A stretch of DNA of 64,000 bases from a virus: positions 109,881 to 173,880 of the IMG/VR virus record IMGVR_UViG_3300043418_000120, one strand, 5' to 3'. Shown here piece after piece: positions 1 through 8,586 of this stretch (the stretch's first letter is position 1; every line of letters begins with the position of its first letter). Below the pieces are notes generated by a model. That model was given only the letters and a program-made list of their open reading frames with translations. It was not told where the DNA came from and ran no database searches. The position numbers and the translations under genes are program-made.

Positions 1-75
1 GCTAAAGCGACCAGCGATGTTGATATCGATGTGCTACCAGCAGAAACAAATTTTCTAGAGTTAAACTATGAATGA
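1..75 (+). CDS. C-terminal end of an unidentified protein (5' truncated by window)
   Basis: An open frame runs from base 1 to a TGA at 73-75, giving about 24 residues ending LELNYE. The stop overlaps the start of the next gene (ATGAATGA), the translational-coupling style seen throughout this genome. Too little is present to assign a function. Confidence 0.5.
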   Translation, partial: AKATSDVDIDVLPAETNFLELNYE

Positions 76-355
76 CATCTTACTAAACACATGGGGATGG
101 ATTAAAGATGACTACCGAACTCACCCTGTTCGATTTTGTATTGAGCTTCTTGCTTGGGCTATCTCTATTGGCTGCTCTCTCACGATGGCAGTCACAGTCC
201 CCAATCCTCCTCTTATCGTATTATATCCTATCTGGATTAGTGGGTGCTCTCTTTACGCTTGGGCTGCTTATAGCAGGAAATCGTTTGGGATGCTTGCTAA
301 CTACATCTTGTTAACAACGATCGACACCGTCGGTCTATTCAGAATGCTATTCTAA
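68..355 (+). CDS. Small membrane protein, unknown function
   Basis: A 95-residue protein with two or three hydrophobic stretches (roughly residues 25-43, 46-62 and 75-93), so probably integral to the inner membrane. It starts inside the stop region of the upstream gene and is followed by a gene with a clear AAGGAG ribosome site. I do not recognise the family. Confidence 0.65.
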   Translation: MNDILLNTWGWIKDDYRTHPVRFCIELLAWAISIGCSLTMAVTVPNPPLIVLYPIWISGCSLYAWAAYSRKSFGMLANYILLTTIDTVGLFRMLF

Positions 356-365
356 GGAGAATCAA

Positions 366-602
366 ATGGCAAAACCAAAACAAAAACGCCCCGAAGGTAA
401 CTGGACACCAACAGTTCTGAAGGCTGACAAAAACTTTCGCATGTCGAAGCAGACAAAGCGCCTGTTGGCTCTGATGTCATTCCCATCTGCTGAGCTGCGT
501 AACAGCTATCGCCGTGCGATGATCAACGCTCAGTTGGCTTCGGAAGCTGCAGCTCGTGCACCTTTGGGTGGCAAGAAAGATCGAGAAGATGTATCCGCAT
601 GA
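366..602 (+). CDS. Small basic hypothetical protein
   Basis: A 78-residue Lys/Arg-rich protein preceded by AAGGAGAATCAA, a good Shine-Dalgarno site. No recognised domain. The C-terminal half (about residues 30-65) is probably helical. Its stop overlaps the start of the next gene at 589. Basic character suggests nucleic-acid contact, but that is only inference. Confidence 0.65.
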   Translation: MAKPKQKRPEGNWTPTVLKADKNFRMSKQTKRLLALMSFPSAELRNSYRRAMINAQLASEAAARAPLGGKKDREDVSA

Positions 603-774
603 GATAGATCATGCCTCGTCGAAAGTTCTTGAAATCGTAGGACTTGACAAAAATACCTTCGACGAGGTAAAATATAAACAGTTGCGAAGTTTCCTAGAGG
701 CTCTCGCAGCTGTTCACTATTCAAAAGGACATGATGATGGCTACTCGCTCTCCGCTGGTTATTCCCGCAAGTAA
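589..774 (+). CDS. Small hypothetical protein
   Basis: About 61 residues starting at the ATG at 589 (MYPHEIDHAS...), chosen because a purine-rich AAGAAAGATCGAGAAG precedes it and the gene then overlaps the previous stop by only 14 bases. A longer in-frame start at 556 would overlap more. Acidic and basic residues alternate in a likely helical protein. No family recognised. Confidence 0.5.
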   Translation: MYPHEIDHASSKVLEIVGLDKNTFDEVKYKQLRSFLEALAAVHYSKGHDDGYSLSAGYSRK

Positions 775-883
775 ACCAAGAAATTGGATTGCTAAGGATT
801 TGCGCACACCCAAGTATCGTGCACGTATCGAAGAGTGTAAGAAGAAATACACACGCAAGGAGAAGCATCGTGACGCCTATTAA
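737..883 (+). CDS. Small basic hypothetical protein
   Basis: A 48-residue frame (50 if the first of three consecutive ATGs is used) overlapping the 3' end of the previous gene. AAGGA at 725-729 sits 7 bases before the ATG at 737. The C-terminal third is very rich in Lys and Arg. It resembles small basic proteins common in T4-like phages, function unknown. Confidence 0.55.
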   Translation: MATRSPLVIPASKPRNWIAKDLRTPKYRARIEECKKKYTRKEKHRDAY

Positions 884-1163
884 ACAACATGAAATCCATG
901 AGCATCTAGAGATTGATCATGGTAGCATTACAACTTATGTGAACGTCTTTGGCGAAGACGACTATACACACATGATCATCGGTCGTACTGACAATGAAGG
1001 ATTGCACATCCATAATAAGATGGAGTTCTTCTTCGAAGATGAGCAACTCGATGAGCTTCTTTACTTCTTCACGGAATTGTCAAAGAAGGTTCGCGCAAAG
1101 CGTACTCAAGACCAATTAACTGATGTTGTAAAACAATGGGTGGCCACTGATGGAAATGATTGA
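870..1163 (+). CDS. Hypothetical protein (GTG start)
   Basis: A 97-residue acidic protein. GTG at 870 is preferred because AAGGAG (857-862) lies 7 bases upstream and no in-frame ATG follows until the middle of the protein. It overlaps the 3' end of the preceding gene by 14 bases, suggesting coupling. Predicted mixed alpha/beta. No family recognised. Confidence 0.6.
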   Translation: MTPIKQHEIHEHLEIDHGSITTYVNVFGEDDYTHMIIGRTDNEGLHIHNKMEFFFEDEQLDELLYFFTELSKKVRAKRTQDQLTDVVKQWVATDGND

Positions 1164-1491
1164 AATTCTATTTTTAGTCTTGATCGCGTTCAATGTGTAT
1201 TGGGCATGGGTCAATATTCGCGCAGCCATGGCTCAGAGAGCAGCACGTCAAGAGATTATGGAGAATATTCAAGAAGCCTACGAACGCTTCAAGAATATCA
1301 TCATCATGCGCGTAGAGAAGCATGACGACATGCTCTATGTCTACAATCAACATACCAATGAGTTCATCTGCCAAGGCAAAACCCTTGAGGAAGTGAACGA
1401 GAACTTTGGTATCAAATATCCCAATCGTCAAGCCTTGGTCGACGAGGGATCGGAACTGTTATTTAAGGAGAAGATGAATGTCGCAAAATGA
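1150..1491 (+). CDS. Membrane-anchored hypothetical protein
   Basis: A 113-residue protein with one N-terminal transmembrane helix (about residues 4-22), then a charged cytoplasmic domain that is helical and then likely beta (about 60-90). It overlaps both neighbours by 14 bases. Small single-span proteins of this layout are frequent in T4-like early regions. Function unknown. Confidence 0.65.
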   Translation: MEMIEILFLVLIAFNVYWAWVNIRAAMAQRAARQEIMENIQEAYERFKNIIIMRVEKHDDMLYVYNQHTNEFICQGKTLEEVNENFGIKYPNRQALVDEGSELLFKEKMNVAK

Positions 1492-1930
1492 GATCGTTGA
1501 TATTGACTTTGATGAGGTTTTGTCAAAGCAAGAAGAGCAACGTATTAAGGATGAGCTGAACCATCCGAACTTTAAAAATTGGTTCAAGGGTTTGCTTCAT
1601 GAATGTGAAGTCAATCTGATTTTCTACAAGAAGTCTGGTGAAGAACGACACATGCGTTGTACTCTTCAGGAGTCAGAAATCCCTGCTGACAAGCAACCAA
1701 AGGGGACTGGTAAAACTACCAGTGGCGATACTGTGTCTGTGTTTGACACTGAGATCCAAGATTGGAGATCTTTCCGCTTCGACTCGATCAAAGAATTCGA
1801 GTACGACTTGCCTGAAGACTCTGAGTATCCTCCACATCCAGAGCCAGTGTTCTTAGACGCTGCTGGTGTTGAGTACGTTTCGGCTGCTGAGTTGTCCGAA
1901 GAAATCAAGAACGCAATTGTTGGGGAATAA
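1478..1930 (+). CDS. SH3 beta-barrel/DUF2693-like protein
   Basis: A 150-residue protein. The central part (about 45-115) carries the order expected of phage DUF2693-type 'SH3 beta-barrel fold' proteins: a strand with RHMRCTL, a short loop, VFDTEIQDWRSFR, then DSIKEFE. These proteins are often found in T4-like phages with unknown role. The tail is acidic. AAGGAG precedes the start within the previous gene. Confidence 0.55.
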   Translation: MSQNEIVDIDFDEVLSKQEEQRIKDELNHPNFKNWFKGLLHECEVNLIFYKKSGEERHMRCTLQESEIPADKQPKGTGKTTSGDTVSVFDTEIQDWRSFRFDSIKEFEYDLPEDSEYPPHPEPVFLDAAGVEYVSAAELSEEIKNAIVGE

Positions 1931-1931
1931 T

Positions 1932-2165
1932 ATGACTGAGAATAACACCATATCAACTATCGCAGGTATCGTAGCGGTTGCTCTGATTGGAAGCCTCACA
2001 TATTTCCATGTTGTTGAAAGTAATAACAACAAAGAAATCATTACTCGCGCAATTGAGCGCGGTCTTGATCCAATCAGCGCAGCGTGCGCATCAAAGATTG
2101 GAACTCAAAGTTCAGCCGAAATTCGTGCTACGTGCGAAAAGATGGCTATCATCAAAGGAAAATAA
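1932..2165 (+). CDS. Single-span membrane protein
   Basis: A 77-residue protein with one transmembrane helix (about residues 8-27) and a C-terminal domain with two Cys (about 51 and 67) that could form a disulfide if periplasmic. Start chosen at 1932, just after the previous stop; the stop overlaps the next ATG (TAATG). Function unknown. Confidence 0.6.
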   Translation: MTENNTISTIAGIVAVALIGSLTYFHVVESNNNKEIITRAIERGLDPISAACASKIGTQSSAEIRATCEKMAIIKGK

Positions 2166-2518
2166 TGAAGACTGTAAAAATTAAAGTCAAGGATCTCTTG
2201 GCTCACTTGAAGAAGAACCGTGCTAATCATAAAACACAGTACGAAGAACTGATGACAGATTATCGTACTGCTGTTATTGATGGGTTCAAAGCAAAGCTGA
2301 AGGCTGCGCAAAAGAACGAAGACGTTGACCACACAATTCGTGTTGTTCGCCCAGACGACTTTACATCATCATACGATCAAGCTATCGCGATGTTAGAGTG
2401 GACAACTGACACTGAAGTCGAACTTGATCAACATGAGTTCACACAATACGTCCAAGATAACTGGACATGGAAAGTTGGCTTCGCAGCTACTCAACGTGCC
2501 TACGGCAAAGGAATGTAA
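2165..2518 (+). CDS. Hypothetical helical protein
   Basis: A 117-residue protein starting at the ATG sharing its A with the upstream stop. The first 45 residues are rich in Lys and Glu and probably coiled or helical; the rest resembles a small alpha/beta domain. Proteins with the 'DYRTAVIDGFKAKL' style region recur in T4-like phages, unassigned. Confidence 0.6.
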   Translation: MKTVKIKVKDLLAHLKKNRANHKTQYEELMTDYRTAVIDGFKAKLKAAQKNEDVDHTIRVVRPDDFTSSYDQAIAMLEWTTDTEVELDQHEFTQYVQDNWTWKVGFAATQRAYGKGM

Positions 2519-2520
2519 TC

Positions 2521-2700
2521 ATGCAATACGTCTTAATCCTCGTCCTCGCGATCGTCCTGATCATCTGCGGTCCATTGGCTACCATCTGGGCATTGAACAC
2601 TTTGTTCCCAGTTTTGGCCATCCCGTTCACGGTTGACACATGGCTGGCAGCTTTCTTGCTTGGTGGAGCCTTGACTGGCGCGACTTTCAGCAAGAAATAA
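2521..2700 (+). CDS. Two-span membrane peptide
   Basis: A 59-residue, strongly hydrophobic protein with two transmembrane segments (about 2-25 and 35-54). It ends just before the promoter at 2706, so it closes the first operon of the window. Function unknown; a holin-like or membrane-modulating role cannot be excluded. Confidence 0.6.
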   Translation: MQYVLILVLAIVLIICGPLATIWALNTLFPVLAIPFTVDTWLAAFLLGGALTGATFSKK

Positions 2701-2705
2701 AACGC

Positions 2706-2734
2706 TTGACAAATAAACTCTTTTCAGGTATAAT
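2706..2734 (+). promoter_or_regulatory. Sigma70-type promoter
   Basis: TTGACA at 2706-2711 and TATAAT at 2729-2734 with a 17-bp spacer. It drives the 2757 gene, whose AAGGAG site lies at 2745-2750, so this transcript has a normal leader. Confidence 0.85.
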
Positions 2735-2756
2735 ATATACTTGAAAGGAGTCTACT

Positions 2757-3857
2757 ATGACTATGAACGCAGCTGAAAAGCGCCAGAAAATTATTGACCG
2801 CGCAAGCGGCAAGACTGATGAACCTATTATCAGTTCGGAAGCCAATTCACGTTATCAGGTACAACTGATGAGTGCGCTGAATTGGTATGCCAAAGAAGCC
2901 GATTCCAAACAGCGAAAGGCTTGGGCTCTCTCTTACTTCAAGAAACAGAAGAATCAAGAGTTGGTCGATCATCTATCAGAAATTGGTGACTGGGAATTCC
3001 ATTCGTTGGGTGTCCTTTGTCGTCTCAAATCTCGTGGCTCGTTCTTGTCTGAACAGCATGAGAAGTACATTGACTCACGCGCAACAGAACTGTTGAAGAT
3101 GCCATTGCCTAAGAAAGTTGTTGTGGCTGCAGCCCCTGTTCCGACAGGTCCATCCATTCAAGAACGCATCCTCGAAAAGTCTAAAGAGATTGCTGGTGAC
3201 ATCGATGGTCAGATTGATGAGTTTATTGCGACAGGTTGTCCAGCAAACTACAAGATGTCATTCAACGGTATGACTGCGCCGATCGCGAAGTATGTGTCCT
3301 CGTACATCAAGCCAACCCTGACTGAAGTTCAGGAAGCCATTGATGGTGAAGACGAGCAGTTGGTTGAGGGCTACTCAAACTTTACAAAGCCACAGTTGAA
3401 GCGATTCGCTAACCTGTTGCAGTCGATTGTTGAGAAGTCTGAACAAGCCAAGAAGATTATCCGTAAGCCTACAGTTCGCAAGGCAAAGCCAGCTGGTGTT
3501 ATCGTTGCTAAGATGAAGTTCAAAGCAGAAGATACCGAGCTTGGTTTGAAGTCAATCTCAGCCCCTTCGATTGTTGGTGCTGACGAGTTGTGGGTCTACA
3601 ACACAAAGTATCGTAAGCTGATGGTGTATCGTGCTGCCTCTGGTTTGTCTCTGACAGTCAAGGGTACTTCGATCCTGAACTACGATACAACTAATTCGGT
3701 CTCTAAGACCCTACGTAAACCGAAGGAACAGTTGACTCCGATGCTTGCTATGACCAAGCGTCCGCTGTCTGCAGCTTTCAAAGCTGTGAAGTGTAAAGAG
3801 GCAACTCCCAATGGTCGCATTAATGAAGAGTGCATTTTGTTTAAGGTATTCCAATGA
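2757..3857 (+). CDS. Hypothetical protein, 366 aa
   Basis: A soluble, Lys-rich protein with no motif I recognise. It begins 6 bases after AAGGAG and immediately downstream of a consensus promoter, and overlaps the RNase H gene by ATGA. The first 110 residues look all-helical; a basic linker sits around 235-255; the last 110 residues look beta-rich. Its position ahead of RNase H and other DNA-metabolism genes suggests a replication-associated role, but this is only context. Confidence 0.7.
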   Translation: MTMNAAEKRQKIIDRASGKTDEPIISSEANSRYQVQLMSALNWYAKEADSKQRKAWALSYFKKQKNQELVDHLSEIGDWEFHSLGVLCRLKSRGSFLSEQHEKYIDSRATELLKMPLPKKVVVAAAPVPTGPSIQERILEKSKEIAGDIDGQIDEFIATGCPANYKMSFNGMTAPIAKYVSSYIKPTLTEVQEAIDGEDEQLVEGYSNFTKPQLKRFANLLQSIVEKSEQAKKIIRKPTVRKAKPAGVIVAKMKFKAEDTELGLKSISAPSIVGADELWVYNTKYRKLMVYRAASGLSLTVKGTSILNYDTTNSVSKTLRKPKEQLTPMLAMTKRPLSAAFKAVKCKEATPNGRINEECILFKVFQ

Positions 3858-4747
3858 TTTTACTTGATTACAGCCAAGTGGCACTCGCAGCTATCCTGAC
3901 ATTTCAACGCGACTTGAAGGGCGATGACCAAGAGAAGATTATCAACTTGATTCGACATGTAACCTTGTCGTCAATTAAAACATACAAGAAGAAGTACGGA
4001 AAAGAATATGGCCAAATTGTTATATGTTGTGATGGTCGCAAGTATTGGCGTCGGGACATTTTCGAGCATTACAAAGCCAACCGTAAGAAATCTCGAGACG
4101 CCAGCGATCTACCGTGGAAACTGATCTTCGATACGTTGTCTGCCATGCGCGACGACATCGCTAAGAATTTTCCTTACCGTGTTATTCATCTGGAGAACGC
4201 AGAAGCTGATGACATCATTGCGGTGATGGCTAAGTGGACGCAGACTAACGATCTCGTTGAGCAAGGTTTGTTCACTGAGCCACAGAAGGTTATGATTCTT
4301 TCATCTGACCACGACTTTATCCAACTGCAGAAGTGGGACAACGTCAACCAGTATTCTCCAAATACTAAGAAGTTGATCAAAGCCAACGCAAAGGAATTGC
4401 GTGAGAAACGCATCACTCACATTGTTAAGGCAAGTGATGATGGTATTCCAAACATTCTGAGCGCCGATGACGTGTTTGTCAAGGGCGAACGTCAGAAGAC
4501 TGTGAGCGCCAAGCGTCTTGAGGAATTCCTTGAGAAAGGTATTGACGCATGCCGAAACGATGAAGAGATTCGTAACTGGCATCGTAACGAACGCTTGATT
4601 GATTTTGAATTCATCCCCAAAGAGATTCAAGATTCAATTGTGCAGACTTATCTAAATAATCCACCGACAGGTGATAAGATGACAGCCATGAAATATCTCA
4701 TGGAACATCGTTGCCGTTTACTACTCGAAGAAATTGAGGACTTTTAA
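3854..4747 (+). CDS. rnh: T4-type RNase H / 5'-3' exonuclease
   Basis: A 297-residue FEN/5'-nuclease family protein. Visible metal-binding acidic residues: Asp5 in ILLDYSQ, Asp60 in CCDGRKYWRRD, Glu117/Asp119/Asp120 in NAEADDI, Asp152/Asp154 in SSDHDF. The length matches T4 RNase H (about 305 aa). In the T4 system it removes RNA primers and short adjacent DNA from lagging-strand fragments before ligation, which fits the ligase gene nearby at 5685. Start overlaps the upstream stop (ATGA). Confidence 0.9.
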   Translation: MILLDYSQVALAAILTFQRDLKGDDQEKIINLIRHVTLSSIKTYKKKYGKEYGQIVICCDGRKYWRRDIFEHYKANRKKSRDASDLPWKLIFDTLSAMRDDIAKNFPYRVIHLENAEADDIIAVMAKWTQTNDLVEQGLFTEPQKVMILSSDHDFIQLQKWDNVNQYSPNTKKLIKANAKELREKRITHIVKASDDGIPNILSADDVFVKGERQKTVSAKRLEEFLEKGIDACRNDEEIRNWHRNERLIDFEFIPKEIQDSIVQTYLNNPPTGDKMTAMKYLMEHRCRLLLEEIEDF

Positions 4748-5238
4748 TGAACCGTAATTTGAACTACATGCCAGAGATCCTAGACGCATTGACTAAGGAT
4801 CCAAAGAAAGCAGCTGCATACAAAGAGGACTTTGCTTTTAAGACCATCTTGAAGTGTGCTTTTGACAAAGACTATGCCTTTGCCTTGCCTGATGGAGCGC
4901 CACCATTTAAACCAGCTGAGCAGCCTTTGGGTATGACAACAGCTAACCTGCGTAGCGAAGCTCGTCGTTTCTACATCTTTACAAAGTTCAGTGATGTGCA
5001 GCAACGCCTTCGTCGTGAACAATTGTTTGTTCAGATTCTTGAATCGATCCACCCTTCAGAAGCCAAAATCTTAATCGCTGTGAAGGATCAACAACTTGAT
5101 GCTTTGTATCCAAAGATTACGGCTGAATTCGTCAAGGCCAATTTCCCTGACGTATTGCCAGAAGGAACGGTGGTCGCCGAACCAGCAAAAAAAGCGCCAG
5201 TGAAGAAAGTAGCGAAGAGTGCAACAAAAGTGGATTGA
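4747..5238 (+). CDS. DUF6433-type T4-like protein
   Basis: A 163-residue protein with the layout of the conserved T4-like family DUF6433: a helical N terminus, LPDGAPPF near residue 47, EARRFYIF, RREQLFVQILESIHP and EAKILIAVKDQQLD (about 76-120). The tail is Lys/Ala-rich. It is found beside RNase H in several T4-like phages. Function unknown. Start overlaps the RNase H stop. Confidence 0.7.
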   Translation: MNRNLNYMPEILDALTKDPKKAAAYKEDFAFKTILKCAFDKDYAFALPDGAPPFKPAEQPLGMTTANLRSEARRFYIFTKFSDVQQRLRREQLFVQILESIHPSEAKILIAVKDQQLDALYPKITAEFVKANFPDVLPEGTVVAEPAKKAPVKKVAKSATKVD

Positions 5239-5653
5239 TGCGTATTTGGACATGGCTGAGAGGTTCGCCCAACTCAGCTATGCCAAGCGACTCCAAGTCG
5301 GAGCAATTGTGGTCAAAGAACATCGAGTTATCTCGATTGGGTATAACGGAACGCCCGAAGGCTGGGACAATGCCTGCGAATTCCAATACACTAACCCACA
5401 ATCTAAAATCACTACTACGCATACGAAAGACGAGGTGATTCATGCGGAAGCGAATGCGATTACGAAGCTCGCTCGCGATGGTCAGTCTGGTCGTGCTGCT
5501 GATTTATTCTGTACTCATGCTCCTTGCATTCAGTGTGCCAAGTTAATTCATGGCGCTGGAATTAAGAAGGTTTACTACAGGCACCAGTATCGCGATGACG
5601 CTGGTATAAAATTCCTTACAAAGGGCGGTGTAGAGGTCGTACAAAGTGCTTGA
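5219..5653 (+). CDS. cd: dCMP deaminase-family protein
   Basis: A 144-residue cytidine/deoxycytidylate deaminase fold. The zinc site is visible: His75 and the proton-shuttle Glu77 in IHAEANAI, and Cys103/Cys106 in APCIQCAKL. It would convert dCMP to dUMP, feeding dTMP synthesis for phage replication. GTG at 5219 is preferred over a later ATG because the first strand and helix of the fold (KWIDAYLDMAERF) would otherwise be lost; this overlaps the previous gene by 20 bases. Confidence 0.85.
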   Translation: MQQKWIDAYLDMAERFAQLSYAKRLQVGAIVVKEHRVISIGYNGTPEGWDNACEFQYTNPQSKITTTHTKDEVIHAEANAITKLARDGQSGRAADLFCTHAPCIQCAKLIHGAGIKKVYYRHQYRDDAGIKFLTKGGVEVVQSA

Positions 5654-5678
5654 CATTTAATCCAAATTAGGGTATAAT
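5650..5678 (+). promoter_or_regulatory. Sigma70-type promoter, leaderless arrangement
   Basis: TTGACA 5650-5655, 17-bp spacer, TATAAT 5673-5678. The ligase ATG begins exactly 6 bases later, where transcription would normally start, and no Shine-Dalgarno fits in between. Confidence 0.85.
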
Positions 5679-5684
5679 TACATT

Positions 5685-6968
5685 ATGAAAACAGTGAACT
5701 CCATCCTTGAAGAAGTAGGCGCCAACGCCTCCCGCAACTTTAAAATCGAAAAGCTGACTGAACATGCGGGGAACGAAGTTCTTCGCAATGTTGTTTTTCT
5801 AGCCAACGATCCTTTCACACAATTTTACATTCGTAAGATTCCCGAGTACACTCCCAACACTGGCGAAGGCATTTCGCTCAAGTTCGCACTCGATTCCCTC
5901 TTTGACCTTTCCTCTCGTCTTGTTACAGGCAACGCCGCTATCGCACATCTCAAAGGTATTCTTGAGGCTTTGACTTCAGAAGATGCCAAAGTGATTGAGA
6001 AGGTTATTCAGAAAGACCTGCGTGCTGGATTCACTTCTGGCACGGCAAATAAGATTTGGCCAGGACTTGTGCCTGAGTATCCTGTGATGCTGTGTTCGCC
6101 GTTCGAACAGAAGCTGGTTGACAAAATTAAATTTCCAGCATACGCGCAGTTGAAAATGGATGGTATGCGTTTCAACGCTATCGTTCGTGAAGGTAAGTGC
6201 GAATTCCGCAGCCGTAACGGTAAAGAAATCCTGTTGCTTGGTAACTTGGAACAAGAGTTTATTAAGTTGGCTGGTGACAGCGACATGGTCTTTGATGGTG
6301 AGTTACTTGTCAAGATCGACGGTAAGATCGCCGATCGTCAAACAGGTAACGGCATTTTGAACAAAGCAAACAAGGGCACTATCTCTGCTGCTGACGCTGC
6401 GAAGGTTTGCGCTACTGTTTGGGACTTGATTCCTTACGTTCAGTTTATCAGTGGCCACTGCCCAACGCCTTACCGTGCTCGCTATGCGACTCTGTTAATG
6501 ATGCCAATGCCAGAGAAGATCGCGTTGGTTGAAAGCACAGTTGTTGAAGACTTAGAATCTGCTCGTGCTATCTTCGAGAAGTATCTCGAAGCTGGTCAAG
6601 AAGGTATCATCCTGAAAGACCCAACAGGAATCTGGGAAGACAAACGCTCCAAGGGTCAAATCAAGTTCAAAGGCGAACTCGAATGCGACCTGAAGATTGT
6701 AGGTATCGAAGAAGGTACAGGTAAGTATGCTGGTATGCTCGGCGCTTTGATTCTCGAATCGGACGATGGAGTTATTAAGGTTCGTGCTGGCTCTGGCTTC
6801 TCCGATGAACAGCGTAAGCAAGGTAAGGAAGTTATCGGCAAGATCGCTGCTATTAAGTACAACATGCGAAGTGTTGATAAACAAGGTAAACAAAGCCTGT
6901 TCTTGCCAATCGTACTCGAGATCCGAGACGACAAGGACGAGGCTGATTCTAGCGAGAACATTAAATGA
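5685..6968 (+). CDS. 30: ATP-dependent DNA ligase (T4 gp30-like)
   Basis: A 427-residue ligase that seals nicks during replication. The adenylation lysine is Lys157 in LKMDGMRFNA (KxDG motif I). Downstream motifs follow in order: RSRNGKE, VFDGELLV (motif III-like), EGIILKDP (motif IV), and QIKFKGELECDLKIVG (motif V). The N-terminal 140 residues form the usual DNA-binding domain. Slightly shorter than T4 gp30 (487 aa). It lies directly behind a consensus promoter with no room for a leader. Confidence 0.92.
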   Translation: MKTVNSILEEVGANASRNFKIEKLTEHAGNEVLRNVVFLANDPFTQFYIRKIPEYTPNTGEGISLKFALDSLFDLSSRLVTGNAAIAHLKGILEALTSEDAKVIEKVIQKDLRAGFTSGTANKIWPGLVPEYPVMLCSPFEQKLVDKIKFPAYAQLKMDGMRFNAIVREGKCEFRSRNGKEILLLGNLEQEFIKLAGDSDMVFDGELLVKIDGKIADRQTGNGILNKANKGTISAADAAKVCATVWDLIPYVQFISGHCPTPYRARYATLLMMPMPEKIALVESTVVEDLESARAIFEKYLEAGQEGIILKDPTGIWEDKRSKGQIKFKGELECDLKIVGIEEGTGKYAGMLGALILESDDGVIKVRAGSGFSDEQRKQGKEVIGKIAAIKYNMRSVDKQGKQSLFLPIVLEIRDDKDEADSSENIK

Positions 6969-7318
6969 AAGTTGTAATCAACCGTTGTTTCGGTGGCTTT
7001 GGCCTTTCCCATGAGGCGATTATGAAGTATGCTGCCCTTGCGCAGATTGACATGATTGCTGTTGAGAAAGACCCAACCAGCACGATGATGCCGTATGAGT
7101 ATTACGTTGGTAAGGTTTCCGATGAGACCTACTGGAGCGAATATGAACTCTCACGTACTGACCCGAGTCTGATCAAAGTTGTTGAGCAAATGGGCGAAGC
7201 TGCTAATGGATGGGCTGCAGAGTTGACAGTTGTAGAAATTCCTGACGATATCCTGTGGCATTTGAGCGAATATGATGGTATCGAGCATATTGCCGAAGAC
7301 CATCGAACTTGGAGATAA
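6965..7318 (+). CDS. Conserved phage hypothetical protein
   Basis: A 117-residue protein starting MKVVINRCFGGFGLS, a signature I know from many unassigned T4-like phage proteins (VIN-C-GGFGLS). The C-terminal half contains VVEIPDDI and HLSEYDGIEHIAEDHRTW. Start overlaps the ligase stop (ATGA), so it is probably translated with ligase. Function unknown. Confidence 0.7.
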   Translation: MKVVINRCFGGFGLSHEAIMKYAALAQIDMIAVEKDPTSTMMPYEYYVGKVSDETYWSEYELSRTDPSLIKVVEQMGEAANGWAAELTVVEIPDDILWHLSEYDGIEHIAEDHRTWR

Positions 7319-7319
7319 G

Positions 7320-7541
7320 ATGAACGAAAACGACGAAGTTGAATTTGAGAAACTGTATACCACTATCCGTGGTCAGTTTGATGAGCTTGCCTATAAAGAA
7401 GGCATCAATCCTATGCATATCTTTGGTGTGTATCTAGGCATCATGGCTCAAGAGTTTAAAGAACACGCTTCTAAGGAAGACTTCGACAAATTCTTGACGC
7501 AAATGCTTGATGTTGAATGGACAGAAAGAACGGTGATGTGA
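7320..7541 (+). CDS. Small acidic hypothetical protein
   Basis: A 73-residue protein (MNENDEVEF...). The ATG at 7320 follows GGAG at 7311-7314. All-helical and acidic; no family recognised. Its stop overlaps the next start. Confidence 0.6.
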   Translation: MNENDEVEFEKLYTTIRGQFDELAYKEGINPMHIFGVYLGIMAQEFKEHASKEDFDKFLTQMLDVEWTERTVM

Positions 7542-7933
7542 TGGACGAGTTGCAAGAATACGATGAATTTGAGAAGCGCATGACTGAGAAGTATCCACAA
7601 ATGTTCAGTGGATACTACGGTGGTTTTGCCTGCGGCAAAGGCTGGTGGCCAATCATTGAAGTGCTTTGTGCAAATATCCAGTCTCATATTGACTGGCGCA
7701 ATAAGAAAGACCAAGTTGTAGAACAGGTTGTTGTTGCCCAAGTTAAAGAGAAGTTCGGTGGACTTCGTTTCTATTATGATGGTGGCGATGATCACGTTCA
7801 TGGTATGGTTCGAATGGCAGAAGCATGGGCTGATCGCAGCTGCGAAACCTGTGGTAATATTGGTACTCGTCGTGGTGGCGGATGGATCCGCACCCTTTGT
7901 GACGAACACGCGAAGGATATTCCAAGTGTCTAA
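7541..7933 (+). CDS. Conserved phage protein with a possible zinc site
   Basis: About 130 residues (MDELQEYDEF...). A Gly/Trp-rich segment GKGWWPII lies near residue 34, followed by VKEKFGGLRFYY and a C-terminal cluster CETCGN...CDEH that could bind zinc. The GWxxLI...KFGGLRFY...C-x2-C arrangement recurs in unassigned phage proteins. Start ATG at 7541 overlaps the previous stop. Confidence 0.65.
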   Translation: MDELQEYDEFEKRMTEKYPQMFSGYYGGFACGKGWWPIIEVLCANIQSHIDWRNKKDQVVEQVVVAQVKEKFGGLRFYYDGGDDHVHGMVRMAEAWADRSCETCGNIGTRRGGGWIRTLCDEHAKDIPSV

Positions 7934-8216
7934 AACAGTATGGGTTCTTGTTGAGACGGTATCTTCATTCCGTCATCGTTACATGGTGGAAGCGCCAGAA
8001 GGATGGCCAGAGTTCGCTCTGGATGATGTTGCTATGGAGACTGCTAAAGAGTTTTCCCAAAAGCACATCGGCGAACTCATCACATCGCATCGTGTTGTTA
8101 CTGAGCAAGAAGCATTGGCTCTCTGCGATATTGACAATGATTATTTTATTGGAAGAACTGCTGAACAAAAGATTAAGGCGTTCTTCACAAAAGAAGGAGA
8201 GACAAGAGATGTCTAA
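7926..8216 (+). CDS. Hypothetical protein (GTG start)
   Basis: A 96-residue protein. GTG at 7926 with AAGGA at 7913-7917 is the best start and gives a short overlap with the preceding gene. Sequence begins VSKTVWVLVETVSSFRHRY, probably beta-strand rich, with a helical C terminus. No family recognised. Stop overlaps the MazG-like gene. Confidence 0.6.
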   Translation: MSKTVWVLVETVSSFRHRYMVEAPEGWPEFALDDVAMETAKEFSQKHIGELITSHRVVTEQEALALCDIDNDYFIGRTAEQKIKAFFTKEGETRDV

Positions 8217-8586
8217 AGTATTCGATAATGTATCAACATTCCTGAAAGCCTGTGGTCAAGAGTACCCTGATGCTCCAACTGCTGAAGTCACTGACTTGGC
8301 AAACTTGTACAAGAAATTGATCAAGGAAGAAACAGAGGAATTCTGGGAAGCTGTTGAAGCAAATGATGACAAAGAACAACTCGACGCATGCTTTGACATG
8401 ATGTGGGTTATCGTTGGTTACATGCATTCGCGTGGTTGGGATTGTTCGGCTGCATGGGACGAAGGCGCAAAGTCAAACTTGGCAAAGATTGACGCTACCA
8501 CAGGCAAGGTTATCCGCCGCGAAGATGGCAAAATCATGAAACCAGAAGGTTGGCAGAAGCCTGACTTCAGCAAATTTATTGCTTGA
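8209..8586 (+). CDS. MazG-like nucleotide pyrophosphohydrolase
   Basis: A 125-residue all-alpha NTP-PPase. The metal-binding pattern is visible: EETEEFWEAV (about residues 39-48, ExxEE) and, one helix later, QLDACFDMMWV (about 57-67, supplying the Asp). Such enzymes hydrolyse (d)NTPs to monophosphates and may also lower ppGpp. AAGGAG lies about 10 bases upstream. A second, shorter MazG-like gene is at 17053. Confidence 0.8.
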   Translation: MSKVFDNVSTFLKACGQEYPDAPTAEVTDLANLYKKLIKEETEEFWEAVEANDDKEQLDACFDMMWVIVGYMHSRGWDCSAAWDEGAKSNLAKIDATTGKVIRREDGKIMKPEGWQKPDFSKFIA